NCBI GenBank assembly: GCA_039917615.1
Contig: JBDSJD010000035.1
Coordinates: 1 to 64,000 of the forward strand
Direction: 5' to 3'
Source: ZC4RG30 sp039917615
GTDB lineage: Bacteria > Pseudomonadota > Gammaproteobacteria > Steroidobacterales > Steroidobacteraceae
Length of the DNA: 64,000 nt
Part shown: piece after piece, positions 1-7,295 of the stretch
Position numbering within the stretch: the stretch's first letter is position 1
Layout of the letters: every line of letters starts with the position of its first letter
The notes under the pieces: model-generated
What the model was told of the DNA's origin: nothing
Database searches by the model: none
What the model saw: only the letters and a program-made list of their open reading frames with translations
Translations under genes and position numbers: made by a program

Positions 1-734
1 ACCCAGTCGTTCGCCCCCCGAATGGCGCGGCGTTGTTCACGGACGATTTCGAAGCCGGCCAACTCGACGCAAAGAAGTGGACCAGCCACGTGAGTGGCGA
101 TCAAACAATCGGCGTGACGACGGAGAAAGTCGCCCATGGCAGGCAAGCGCTCAAAGCGCGCCTTCCAGCGGGAGTGGCAGGGAGCACCTCTTGGGCCTTC
201 GTCGGGACGATGCTCCCGGCGGCCCTTCGAGACCATCTCTACGGGCGAGCGTACGTCTACATCAGTGGCCTCGCAGCCGCTCACAACGTCTACATGCACG
301 CGGGCACCACCGGTTTTCCGATTTCCGACTTCCTGGAGATCGGGTCAAATGGCGGCAACTTCATGATTTCGTATCAGCAGAACGCGCCGGCCGAAGGGCA
401 TCCCCGCAGTGAGACCACTGCTCGCCAGGGCACGCCGCCGATTGGCCGTTGGTTCTGCCTCGAATGGGAAATGACCAACAAGCCCGAGACTCGAATTGCC
501 CTGTGGGTCGACGGGACACTCGTCGCCAATAAGGCGTTCGCGTTCAATCCCGTGACTCCGCGCGACACTGAAGGGCGTCTGACGAGTGCCTTGGTTCCCG
601 GTGGATTCACCGAGTTCAACATCGGGTTCCGGGCCTGGAGCCGAGCCGGCGGAAACACGGCCGACACGGACATCTATTTCGACGATATCGCCCTTGGTGA
701 CAAGCCCATTGGGCAACTGACGCCCGTCCGCTGA
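1..734 (+). CDS. Secreted-type jelly-roll (Cip1 / polysaccharide-lyase-like) protein, 5' partial
   Basis: The reading frame is open to the left edge (in frame from base 3), so the true start lies outside the window. The first in-window start would be a TTG at 33, inside the conserved domain, so it is not the real start. The 233 visible residues begin with DDFE and end with YFDDIALG, the usual first and last strands of concanavalin-A-like jelly-roll domains. Between them are alternating polar and aromatic beta strands (YVYI, MHAG, FLEIG, RWFCLEWEM, ALWVDG). This resembles carbohydrate-active proteins of the Cip1 / polysaccharide-lyase type. Substrate and catalytic residues cannot be assigned. 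Being truncated, it may carry a signal peptide or further domains upstream. The fold is fairly likely; the function is a guess. Confidence 0.6.
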   Translation, partial: PVVRPPNGAALFTDDFEAGQLDAKKWTSHVSGDQTIGVTTEKVAHGRQALKARLPAGVAGSTSWAFVGTMLPAALRDHLYGRAYVYISGLAAAHNVYMHAGTTGFPISDFLEIGSNGGNFMISYQQNAPAEGHPRSETTARQGTPPIGRWFCLEWEMTNKPETRIALWVDGTLVANKAFAFNPVTPRDTEGRLTSALVPGGFTEFNIGFRAWSRAGGNTADTDIYFDDIALGDKPIGQLTPVR

Positions 735-745
735 CACTCCATCGT

Positions 746-901
746 TTAATCGATTGGAGGCCGTTCACACGTTCTCGTGTGGACGGCCTCTGACTGGTTG
801 ACGCCGCCCATGATCTGCTCCTCTCCGGACTGTGCAACGCCAGACAGGCACATCAACAAACAAGCGGCACCGAATGCCAACGCAGTCTTCACTCCTTTCA
901 T
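746..901 (-). CDS. Possible 51-residue exported peptide or remnant of an exported protein
   Basis: An ATG at 901 opens a 51-codon frame ending at a TAA at 746-748. Its first 25 or so residues form a good signal peptide (MKGVKTALAFGAACLLMCLS, then GVAQS). The remaining ~26 residues are short, polar and unlike a domain, and they are partly encoded by the 757-790 hairpin. No clear ribosome site precedes the ATG. It may be a genuine tiny secreted protein, a decayed 5' gene end, or chance. Low confidence. Confidence 0.2.
   Translation of the reverse strand: MKGVKTALAFGAACLLMCLSGVAQSGEEQIMGGVNQSEAVHTRTCERPPID
757..790. terminator. Strong hairpin downstream of the jelly-roll gene
   Basis: Bases 757-771 pair with 776-790 (15 pairs, one of them G-U) around a TTCT loop, 22 bases after the stop at 734. 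No T-tract follows on the + strand, so it would be a non-canonical or bidirectional terminator, or an mRNA 3'-end stabiliser. Confidence 0.5.
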
Positions 902-978
902 GATCGCTGCGTTTCATTTGCCTTGAGCGTGTAGCTATACGTGATGCGTCCGCCGAGGAGCTACTTGGTCGTACTTCG

Positions 979-2160
979 TCATCGTGTTGGTGTTGCAGGG
1001 ACTTGTGCGGCGGGAGCGGTGCCGGGAACTCCGGGAGCCGGGCCACCTTGGCCCTGCCCGCCGCGACCTTGCCCGTAAGGACGGGGCGGATTAGCCACGT
1101 AGGCTGCTACATCCTTGGCCGCTTTGGTTTCGAAGCCGGGCTTCTGGAGGAAGCCCAGATCCCGAGCCCAGTCGATGAAGCGGTACTGCCATGTTCCGTA
1201 GGGGATTGCGTTGCGATCAGTGAGGCCACCGGACATATTGGTGCCGTCGGGTAGAGGGTCACCGGGGTGACGTCCGTTGCCATACAGGTGCATTTCGACA
1301 TTGGGAACGCCAGCAAACAGCATGGCTTCGTAGTATTCGAGCGCCCAGATGGCGTGACTCTGGTCTCCGGCGCTGCCGCACACGAGGAACGCCGGGGGAA
1401 CGTTTTTCGGGATGGGCGGAGCAGTGCGGTTACGGGTAAACGGCGTTGGCCCCGGGTAGATGATGCCGGCGAAATCCGGACGAGAAGAGATGCCTGCGAA
1501 GGGATCTGCGGCGTCGTTGTTCTTCTTGTCCCATTCGTCATAAAGAACGGCGGCGGGCGCGGCGAGTTCAGCGCCGGCAGAGAAGCCCATGACACCGATT
1601 CTATTGGGGTCGATGCCCCACTCCTTCGCATAGGCGCGGACAACGCGGACGGCTTGTTGGACATCGTTTACAGCATCCACTTCGGCTTTGTAACCATCGG
1701 CGCGGAGGCGGTTACGCAGGATCACCGTGTTGATGCCGTAGTTATAGAAGAAGGGCACGAAGTCAGCGCTCTCGCCGCCGACATTCAGGGTGCGATGACC
1801 ACCGCCAGCTATGACGATGATCGCAGTGCCGGTATTGAGGGCACGTTCGACCAGGTGCACTTCGATGGACGGATTGTGGATGGACACGATGCTGCTGATC
1901 CGGCCTGGCACCACGCGGCTCATGTTGTAGACCTCAGGGATGTGGACCTTGTCAGCCATGAGGTAGCGGGAATTGGGCGGGAACAAGGGCACCACGACGC
2001 CGCCGGGGAGAATGGTCTGCGGGGCATAGGGCTTGCCAGTGTCGGCGCCTGGACTGGGGATATTCTGCGCGGCGGGCAACGGCGGCAGAGGAGCGGCGGC
2101 TTGCGCCAGGGTCGAGAGCGCCGCTAGTGCGCAGCCAGCCAAGAATGCGGTTCGTTTCAT
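979..2160 (-). CDS. Exported alpha/beta-hydrolase (esterase, BD-FAE-like)
   Basis: A 393-residue protein when started at the ATG at 2160, which gives a clear signal peptide (MKRTAFLAGCALAALSTLAQ, cleavage near AQA). A longer in-frame start at 2220 adds only an implausible pre-leader. The hydrolase fold is shown by the oxyanion-hole stretch AGGGH (about residues 118-122), the nucleophile elbow GFSAGAE (Ser194) and a late histidine in GRHPGDP. The C-terminus is a low-complexity Gly/Gln/Pro tail. Members of this family are acetyl-, feruloyl- or carboxyl-esterases; the substrate is not determinable. Probably periplasmic. Upstream lies a set of GCGTACG motifs that may be regulatory. Confidence 0.8.
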   Translation of the reverse strand: MKRTAFLAGCALAALSTLAQAAAPLPPLPAAQNIPSPGADTGKPYAPQTILPGGVVVPLFPPNSRYLMADKVHIPEVYNMSRVVPGRISSIVSIHNPSIEVHLVERALNTGTAIIVIAGGGHRTLNVGGESADFVPFFYNYGINTVILRNRLRADGYKAEVDAVNDVQQAVRVVRAYAKEWGIDPNRIGVMGFSAGAELAAPAAVLYDEWDKKNNDAADPFAGISSRPDFAGIIYPGPTPFTRNRTAPPIPKNVPPAFLVCGSAGDQSHAIWALEYYEAMLFAGVPNVEMHLYGNGRHPGDPLPDGTNMSGGLTDRNAIPYGTWQYRFIDWARDLGFLQKPGFETKAAKDVAAYVANPPRPYGQGRGGQGQGGPAPGVPGTAPAAQVPATPTR

Positions 2161-2182
2161 GCGTGTGAAGTCCTTATTTTCG

Positions 2183-2266
2183 GTCGCGTACGCGACATCC
2201 CAGCCGGTGGTTTGGCTCAACGCCTGCGTACGAGCTTATCAGCCCCAGGGTAGAAGGCCCGTACGC
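2183..2266. promoter_or_regulatory. Three GCGTACG / CGTACGC motifs, one in a perfect 14-bp palindrome
   Basis: GTCGCGTACGCGAC at 2183-2196 is a perfect palindrome 23 bp upstream of the esterase ATG. GCGTACG recurs at 2226-2232 and its complement CGTACGC at 2260-2266. Three copies in 84 bp upstream of a gene suggest an operator array, but no regulator is identifiable. Confidence 0.3.
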
Positions 2267-2312
2267 ACCTACGCACCCTCCCCTTTTATGCTTCCCGTCA
2301 CGATCCCGCGTG

Positions 2313-2816
2313 TTATTTCCGCAACTCCAGGCCCATGCTCACCTCAGCGAAATACTTTCCGTTCCATTTGATTGCATTCGGTTCGATCCCGAAAGTGGCG
2401 AATCCAAAACTTTCATAGAGCGCTTTGGCCGCGGCGTTGTCGGAGACCACGGTGAGATTGATGCGTTCGATATCGCCCAACCGGACGGCCCTGGAGAGCG
2501 CCTCGCCGATCAACCGTTTGCCGAGCCCGCAGCCACGAAAATCCCCGTTCACGTACATGCGGAAGAGAATGCCTTTGTGGCGCAACTTTTCCCGGGTCTT
2601 TCCATCCCGTTCGAAGCTCACCACTCCCGCCAGCGCGCCGTCCACATAGGCCGCCAGGGTGAAACTGTCTTCTTTGTCCTGCGTGGGAAAAGGGGCCGCA
2701 GCGTCGTCCGAAGGCGAAATCCTGAAATGCTGTTCATCCCGCGCCAAACCCTCGCCAAGGAAGGAACGGTATTCCCCGATTCGGGAGGATTTCATTTCGT
2801 GGACTTCAATTTTCAT
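2313..2816 (-). CDS. GNAT-family N-acetyltransferase
   Basis: A 167-residue single-domain protein starting at an ATG at 2816. The acetyl-CoA-binding motif A is visible as RGCGLGKRLI after the beta-4 strand GILFRMYVN. The late NAAAKALYESFGF segment is the typical motif B of RimI-like GNAT enzymes. It transfers an acetyl group from acetyl-CoA to an amine; the substrate is unknown. It is cytosolic. Transcribed in the same direction as the esterase but 152 bp upstream of it, so probably a separate unit, and divergent from the VOC gene. Confidence 0.85.
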   Translation of the reverse strand: MKIEVHEMKSSRIGEYRSFLGEGLARDEQHFRISPSDDAAAPFPTQDKEDSFTLAAYVDGALAGVVSFERDGKTREKLRHKGILFRMYVNGDFRGCGLGKRLIGEALSRAVRLGDIERINLTVVSDNAAAKALYESFGFATFGIEPNAIKWNGKYFAEVSMGLELRK

Positions 2817-2958
2817 CGGGACTGGTGCAACGTAGACAACAACACAGGCATGGACTCAGTCTGAAGCATAGCGGATACGCAAGCTCTGTCTGATATCCTC
2901 CCCTTTCCTCAATGTTCTTGTGAACTCGTCGATGGCAAATGAGAAAGGAGTGCCTGTC

Positions 2959-3378
2959 ATGCCCAAGATGATCTTCGTCAACCTGCCGGTGACCGACCTG
3001 CCGGCGTCGATGCGCTTCTACGAAGCCGTGGGCTTCACCAACAACCCGCAGTTCACCAACGACCAGGCGGCCGCGATGATGTGGTCGGACGCAATCGTGG
3101 TGATGCTGCTGCGTCACGAATTCTGGAAGACATTCACCAAAAAGACGATTCCCGATGCGCGCCAATCCGCCCAGGTGCTGCTGTGCCTGAGCCACGACAG
3201 TCGGAAGTCGGTCGATGGCATCGTCGAGCGCGCGATCGCGGCCGGTGGCCATGCTGAGCCTACACCTACCCAGGATCTGGGCTTCATGTACGGCCGCAGT
3301 TTCGAGGATCCGGACGGCCATATCTGGGAGAACGTCTACATGAACATGGCGGCGGTTCCCGCGCAGCCCGGGGCCTAG
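2959..3378 (+). CDS. VOC (glyoxalase / bleomycin-resistance) family protein
   Basis: A 139-residue protein. The ATG at 2959 is chosen because AAAGGAG at 2944-2950 sits 8 bases before it; an in-frame GTG at 2920 has no such site. It begins with the VOC beta strand MPKMIFVNLPVTDLPASMRF and ends with SFEDPDGHIWENVYMN, the second-half metal-side strand of the fold. Many relatives lack enzyme activity or bind metal or drugs; the exact role is unknown. Divergent from the GNAT gene with a 142-bp spacer. Confidence 0.85.
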   Translation: MPKMIFVNLPVTDLPASMRFYEAVGFTNNPQFTNDQAAAMMWSDAIVVMLLRHEFWKTFTKKTIPDARQSAQVLLCLSHDSRKSVDGIVERAIAAGGHAEPTPTQDLGFMYGRSFEDPDGHIWENVYMNMAAVPAQPGA

Positions 3379-3384
3379 TCGCAA

Positions 3385-4284
3385 TCAGGTCGTGGAATAC
3401 AAAGTAATCAGAAACACGACGAAACGATAGCCCTCGAAGATTCCACCCACCGCGAGCGCCAGCAGCGGGATCTTAAGTACCTGCAGTATCCCGCGCGAGC
3501 CGTAAGCGACGCGGGTTGCGAAAAACAGGTAGCCCGCGCAAACCAGCAAGTTGCCGATATTCACCACCGAGGCGATGGCAAGAGAGTTCACCCCATCGCC
3601 TCCGAAAAACTCGTTGGCAGCCACCAACAGCAGGGACAGGCAGAAAAGCAGCAGCACGAACGAATGGAAGTGCAAGGAAAATACCACGTGCGCCGCGAAA
3701 GGCTGACGCCTGCGCAGGAACAACAGCGGCAGTAAAAGCGAGAATGGCAACGTCATCAGGAAGATGAGCGATTTGGCGTAGACCACGATCGCCATGTCGA
3801 AAACCGGCGCATAGTGTTCGACCGTCGTATGTGCCGATGCCAGCCGTGCCGCCACCAGTGCCTGCGCAGTCGCGCTCCATTTTTCATTGTTGAGATGCGC
3901 GTCAAGGGTCGCCGACAGGATGTTTACTTTCGTCAGAGATTGCGTCGCGAAGAAGATGACGTTGGCAACGATGAATAACTCGAGCGGTCCCACGTACGGT
4001 TTGCGCTGACCACGAACGAAGGCCTGCGTCAGCGCGCCGGGCCGCGACAACAGCATTTTGAAGCTGCGAATCAGGCGGCTGTCGATGCTGGTGAAGGCCG
4101 TGAACAGGTGGTGCAGCAACCCGCGCAGTGAGAGATCGTGTGCCGACGGCAGCCGTTCACCGCAGACCGGGCAATGCGGCGTGCCAATGGTGACGTTACA
4201 CGTCGGACAATTCCATTGAGCGGTTGCGACTGCGTTTAGCGGTGCCACCGCCGCAGCGGGTTGATCGTCACAGGCCGGGCTCAC
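3385..4284 (-). CDS. DUF3667-type zinc-ribbon membrane protein
   Basis: About 299 residues from a GTG at 4284, whose last two bases overlap the TGA of the upstream HtrA gene (GTGA). A GGAGAGGAAG ribosome site lies just upstream, implying translational coupling. An upstream ATG at 4341 in the same frame would overlap HtrA by 61 bp and is less likely. The N-terminus has a CxxC...CxxC zinc ribbon (NCPTC and HCPVCGERL). It is followed by four or more hydrophobic segments (FIVANVIFFAT, LIFLMTLPFSLLLPLLFL, SFVLLLFCLSLLLVA, LLVCAGYLFFA, plus a final one near the C-terminus). DUF3667 proteins are of unknown function. Coupling to a periplasmic protease suggests a role at the membrane in envelope quality control (inference). 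Confidence 0.75.
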   Translation of the reverse strand: MSPACDDQPAAAVAPLNAVATAQWNCPTCNVTIGTPHCPVCGERLPSAHDLSLRGLLHHLFTAFTSIDSRLIRSFKMLLSRPGALTQAFVRGQRKPYVGPLELFIVANVIFFATQSLTKVNILSATLDAHLNNEKWSATAQALVAARLASAHTTVEHYAPVFDMAIVVYAKSLIFLMTLPFSLLLPLLFLRRRQPFAAHVVFSLHFHSFVLLLFCLSLLLVAANEFFGGDGVNSLAIASVVNIGNLLVCAGYLFFATRVAYGSRGILQVLKIPLLALAVGGIFEGYRFVVFLITLYSTT

Positions 4285-5411
4285 CCTTCCTCTCCCTGCC
4301 GGACAGCCGCCAAGACATCGATGCGCCGCCCTTCGCGCCAAACCTGCAGTTTCAACTGCTGGCCGATCTTGTAGTCGTCGAGCGTTGCGGCAAGTTCGGC
4401 GGCGGTGCGCACGATCTTGCCATCGATGCTGAGAATCACGTCACCCGGCACGACCGTGTTGCGCGGACCCAGGCGGGCACCGCGCAACGTCTGGTCGCCC
4501 TTTCCTGCGCGAAGCACCGCGACTCCCACGACCCCAAGCTCGCGCTCGACCGCACGACTCAATGCATCGTCGACCTCGATGCCGAGGCTTGGCGCAGAGT
4601 AGTGGCCTGTAGCGATGATCTGCGGCACCACTCGGTTGACGGTATCCACAGGCACCGCGAATCCGACTCCCGCGCTCGCGCCGGACGGGCTGTAGATGGC
4701 AGTATTCATGCCGATGAGCCGACCCCCGCTGTCGAGCAGCGGTCCGCCAGAGTTGCCCGGGTTGATCGCCGCATCGGTCTGGATCAAGTGGCGGATGACG
4801 CCGCCGTCTTCGCCATCAAGAGAGCGGTCCAGCGCAGATACGATGCCGATCGTGAGGCTCCAGTCGAGGCCGAACGGGTTACCGATCGCGAATACTTTCT
4901 GCCCCACGCGAAGGTCGCCGCTGGTCCCGATAGCCAGCGGCGCGGGCCGCCGGTCTGGCACCGTGATGCGCAGTACGGCTATGTCGTGCGCTTCACTTGC
5001 ACCTACGAGCGTTGCTGGGTAATCACGGCCGTCGGCCAGCTTGATCGTGGCATCAGCCGCACCGCGAATCACGTGCAGATTCGTAACCACGTGGCCCTGC
5101 TCGTCCCAGACGAAGCCGGAGCCGGTGCCACGCGGTACGCTCATCACATTGCGCGTCCAGAAGTCCACGACCCGCTGGCTTGTCGAAATGTAGACCACGG
5201 ACGACTTCCACTTCTCGAACACCGCGATGTTCGCTTGTTCCTCGACCGTGAGGTTGCTGCGCGGAGTGACCGGGCGGGGTGCCGCCTCGACGGCAGCAGT
5301 TTGGTTGACAACGAGTGCAAAGAGCAGCGAGACGCCAAGACCCAGCGCCAGTATCAAAACCCATTGCCGGCGCCTTCCGGCCGGATTTGCAAATCGCTTC
5401 GGCGGATGCAT
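4281..5411 (-). CDS. Membrane-anchored HtrA/DegS-like serine protease with one PDZ domain
   Basis: 376 residues. One N-terminal transmembrane segment (about 17-36) follows an Arg-rich start, so the protease would face the periplasm. The trypsin-like triad is complete: His113 in TNLHVI, Asp143 in AHDIAVL and Ser221 in NPGNSGGPL. A single PDZ domain follows (residues ~275-370, with the VVPGDVILSIDGK core). One PDZ plus a membrane anchor matches DegS/AlgW-type regulatory proteases, which in relatives start the sigma-E envelope-stress cascade. No anti-sigma or sigma gene is visible nearby, so degS is not assigned. The stop overlaps the GTG start of the DUF3667 gene. Confidence 0.9.
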   Translation of the reverse strand: MHPPKRFANPAGRRRQWVLILALGLGVSLLFALVVNQTAAVEAAPRPVTPRSNLTVEEQANIAVFEKWKSSVVYISTSQRVVDFWTRNVMSVPRGTGSGFVWDEQGHVVTNLHVIRGAADATIKLADGRDYPATLVGASEAHDIAVLRITVPDRRPAPLAIGTSGDLRVGQKVFAIGNPFGLDWSLTIGIVSALDRSLDGEDGGVIRHLIQTDAAINPGNSGGPLLDSGGRLIGMNTAIYSPSGASAGVGFAVPVDTVNRVVPQIIATGHYSAPSLGIEVDDALSRAVERELGVVGVAVLRAGKGDQTLRGARLGPRNTVVPGDVILSIDGKIVRTAAELAATLDDYKIGQQLKLQVWREGRRIDVLAAVRQGEEG

Positions 5412-5462
5412 GAAGCAACGATTTTAGCGGAGACACCTTTGATCACGGTAGTAGTTCCTTGG

Positions 5463-5515
5463 CGCGCACCCGGTGCGCGGTTGGGTGAGTCGTAGATCAT
5501 GCGAGCCACCCAACC
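5463..5515. promoter_or_regulatory. Two adjacent inverted repeats between the htrA genes
   Basis: CGCGCACC / GGTGCGCG (5463-5470 and 5472-5479, one-base centre) is a near-perfect palindrome 52 bp upstream of the DegS-like start. Beside it GGTTGGGTG (5479-5487) pairs with CACCCAACC (5507-5515) over a 19-base loop. Both lie in the 131-bp gap between the two protease genes. They could be an operator plus a terminator of the upstream gene. No T-run is present. Confidence 0.35.
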
Positions 5516-5542
5516 CTTGGGACCGTTATGGTTCGACGTGCC

Positions 5543-7015
5543 CTACTCCTGCAAGATCTGCGCGAACTGGACAATCTCCCCGCGCTGCACACGCAGCGGA
5601 ACGTGCCTGCTTTTGCCCTGGGCGACGGCCGCCCGCAATTCCGCCGCAGTGGTCACATTGGTGCTGCCCACGCCCAGGATGATGTCGTCTGGCTGGATGC
5701 CGGCCTGCTCGGCGGGCCCACTGACATCTTCCACCACCAGCGAACCTGCCGTGTGAGCCTGCTGCTTCTCCTGTGCCGTGAGCGGGCGGACCGACAGGCC
5801 GAGCACCTCGCGTTCCGGCGAGCCGCGCTCGCCGCGACTGTTTTCGCCGCGGCCACCGGGTACCAACGCAGCCTTCGCCCCACTTTCCTTGTTTTCGCCC
5901 ACCTTCACCGCGAAAGTGCGCTGCTTGCCGTCTCTCCAAATTTCGAACTCCGTGCTGGTGCCCGGCTTGATGGCCGCCACCAGGGAAGGCAACAGTACCT
6001 CGCTTGCCACCGGCTTGCCGCCCACACTGAGAATGATGTCCCCAGGCTTGATACCCGCCTTGTCGGCAGCTTCGCCCTTTGTGACGTCAGTAACGAGCGC
6101 GCCGTGCGGGCGATCCAGTCCAAACGACTCAGCCAAATCAGCGTCCAACGGCTGAATCAGCACACCGATACGGCCGCGCGTCACCTTGCCGGTGGTGACT
6201 AGCTGCTCGCGGACGTTGTTCGCCATGTCGATCGGAATCGCAAATGACACGCCCATGTAGCCGCCACTCTGGCTGTATATCTGGGAGTTGATCCCCACGA
6301 CTTCGCCATTGAGATTAAACAGCGGACCACCCGAGTTGCCCGGATTCACCGCCACATCGGTTTGGATGAAGGGTACGAACCGCTCACCGGAAATCCGGCG
6401 GGACGTCGCACTGACAATGCCTGCGGTCACGCTGTTTTCCATGCCGAAGGGTGAACCTATGGCTACCACCCACTGACCGGGCTTGAGCTTCTCAGGGTCG
6501 CCAATGCGCACAGTGGGCAGATTGCTGCCTTCGATCTTGATCACGGCAACGTCGGTGCTCTCGTCCATGCCAATCACCTTGGCGGAGAACTCACGCCGGT
6601 CGGTGAGTTTCACCTTCACTTCCGTCGCGTCCTGCACTACATGGCGGTTGGTGAGAATGTAGCCATCAGTGGACACGATGAACCCCGAACCCGTGCCATG
6701 CGCCGGGCTCTGACCCTGCGGCAAATCCGGCATCGGAATGCCGAACTGGCGTAGACGGTCGCGCATCATCTCTTCCTGGCCGCCCCGCTGCGGACGCTTG
6801 GCGGTGACCTGTACATTCACTACTGCCGGCCCGTAAGTCTGCACCAGCCCCGTGAAATCAGGCAGGCCTGGGACCAGCGGGGCGGCAGGAACCGCAATTG
6901 GGGGCGCGGCGACGCGAGCGGGCGACGCGGTCGATGCGTTGGGCGAACAGGCAGACAGCGCCAGCGCGCTTAGTGCCGGAACTAGATATCTGCCGCTGCA
7001 ACTTTTAAGAAACAT
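5543..7015 (-). CDS. DegP/MucD-like periplasmic serine protease (Do family), probable lipoprotein
   Basis: 490 residues from an ATG at 7015 preceded by a GGAGGA site. The leader ends in LSAC (Cys23), a lipobox, so it is probably lipid-anchored. The protease triad is His125 (TNRHVV), Asp155 (TDVAVI) and Ser228 (NPGNSGGPL). Two PDZ domains follow (around 290-370 and 405-485, each with a GIxPxDIIL core), giving the DegP/DegQ/MucD architecture. It degrades or refolds misfolded envelope proteins. It is first in a likely three-gene unit with the single-PDZ HtrA and DUF3667 genes downstream. MucD-like is the best family label. Confidence 0.92.
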   Translation of the reverse strand: MFLKSCSGRYLVPALSALALSACSPNASTASPARVAAPPIAVPAAPLVPGLPDFTGLVQTYGPAVVNVQVTAKRPQRGGQEEMMRDRLRQFGIPMPDLPQGQSPAHGTGSGFIVSTDGYILTNRHVVQDATEVKVKLTDRREFSAKVIGMDESTDVAVIKIEGSNLPTVRIGDPEKLKPGQWVVAIGSPFGMENSVTAGIVSATSRRISGERFVPFIQTDVAVNPGNSGGPLFNLNGEVVGINSQIYSQSGGYMGVSFAIPIDMANNVREQLVTTGKVTRGRIGVLIQPLDADLAESFGLDRPHGALVTDVTKGEAADKAGIKPGDIILSVGGKPVASEVLLPSLVAAIKPGTSTEFEIWRDGKQRTFAVKVGENKESGAKAALVPGGRGENSRGERGSPEREVLGLSVRPLTAQEKQQAHTAGSLVVEDVSGPAEQAGIQPDDIILGVGSTNVTTAAELRAAVAQGKSRHVPLRVQRGEIVQFAQILQE

Positions 7016-7295
7016 GGTCGTTCCTCCGAAACTGCTGTACAGAATTGACCAGCGGCGCGCCTGCTAGTTTCCGCGGGCTTGCCGCACACGCCGCGTATGT
7101 GGTGGCACCCAGGATTTTTGCAAGGGTCTTGCAAATAGCCCCAGGAATCTCCCCGAAAGGGCCATCTGGTCGCTGGGACAGAAGTATGCTGACATGTGCG
7201 CCGTCATTGCGCCGCTGCGTGGGCGGCAATGGCTTGCCGCGTTCCGGAGTTGCGCGAATCGCACACAACAAGATCGACCATAAGTGGAAATACCA

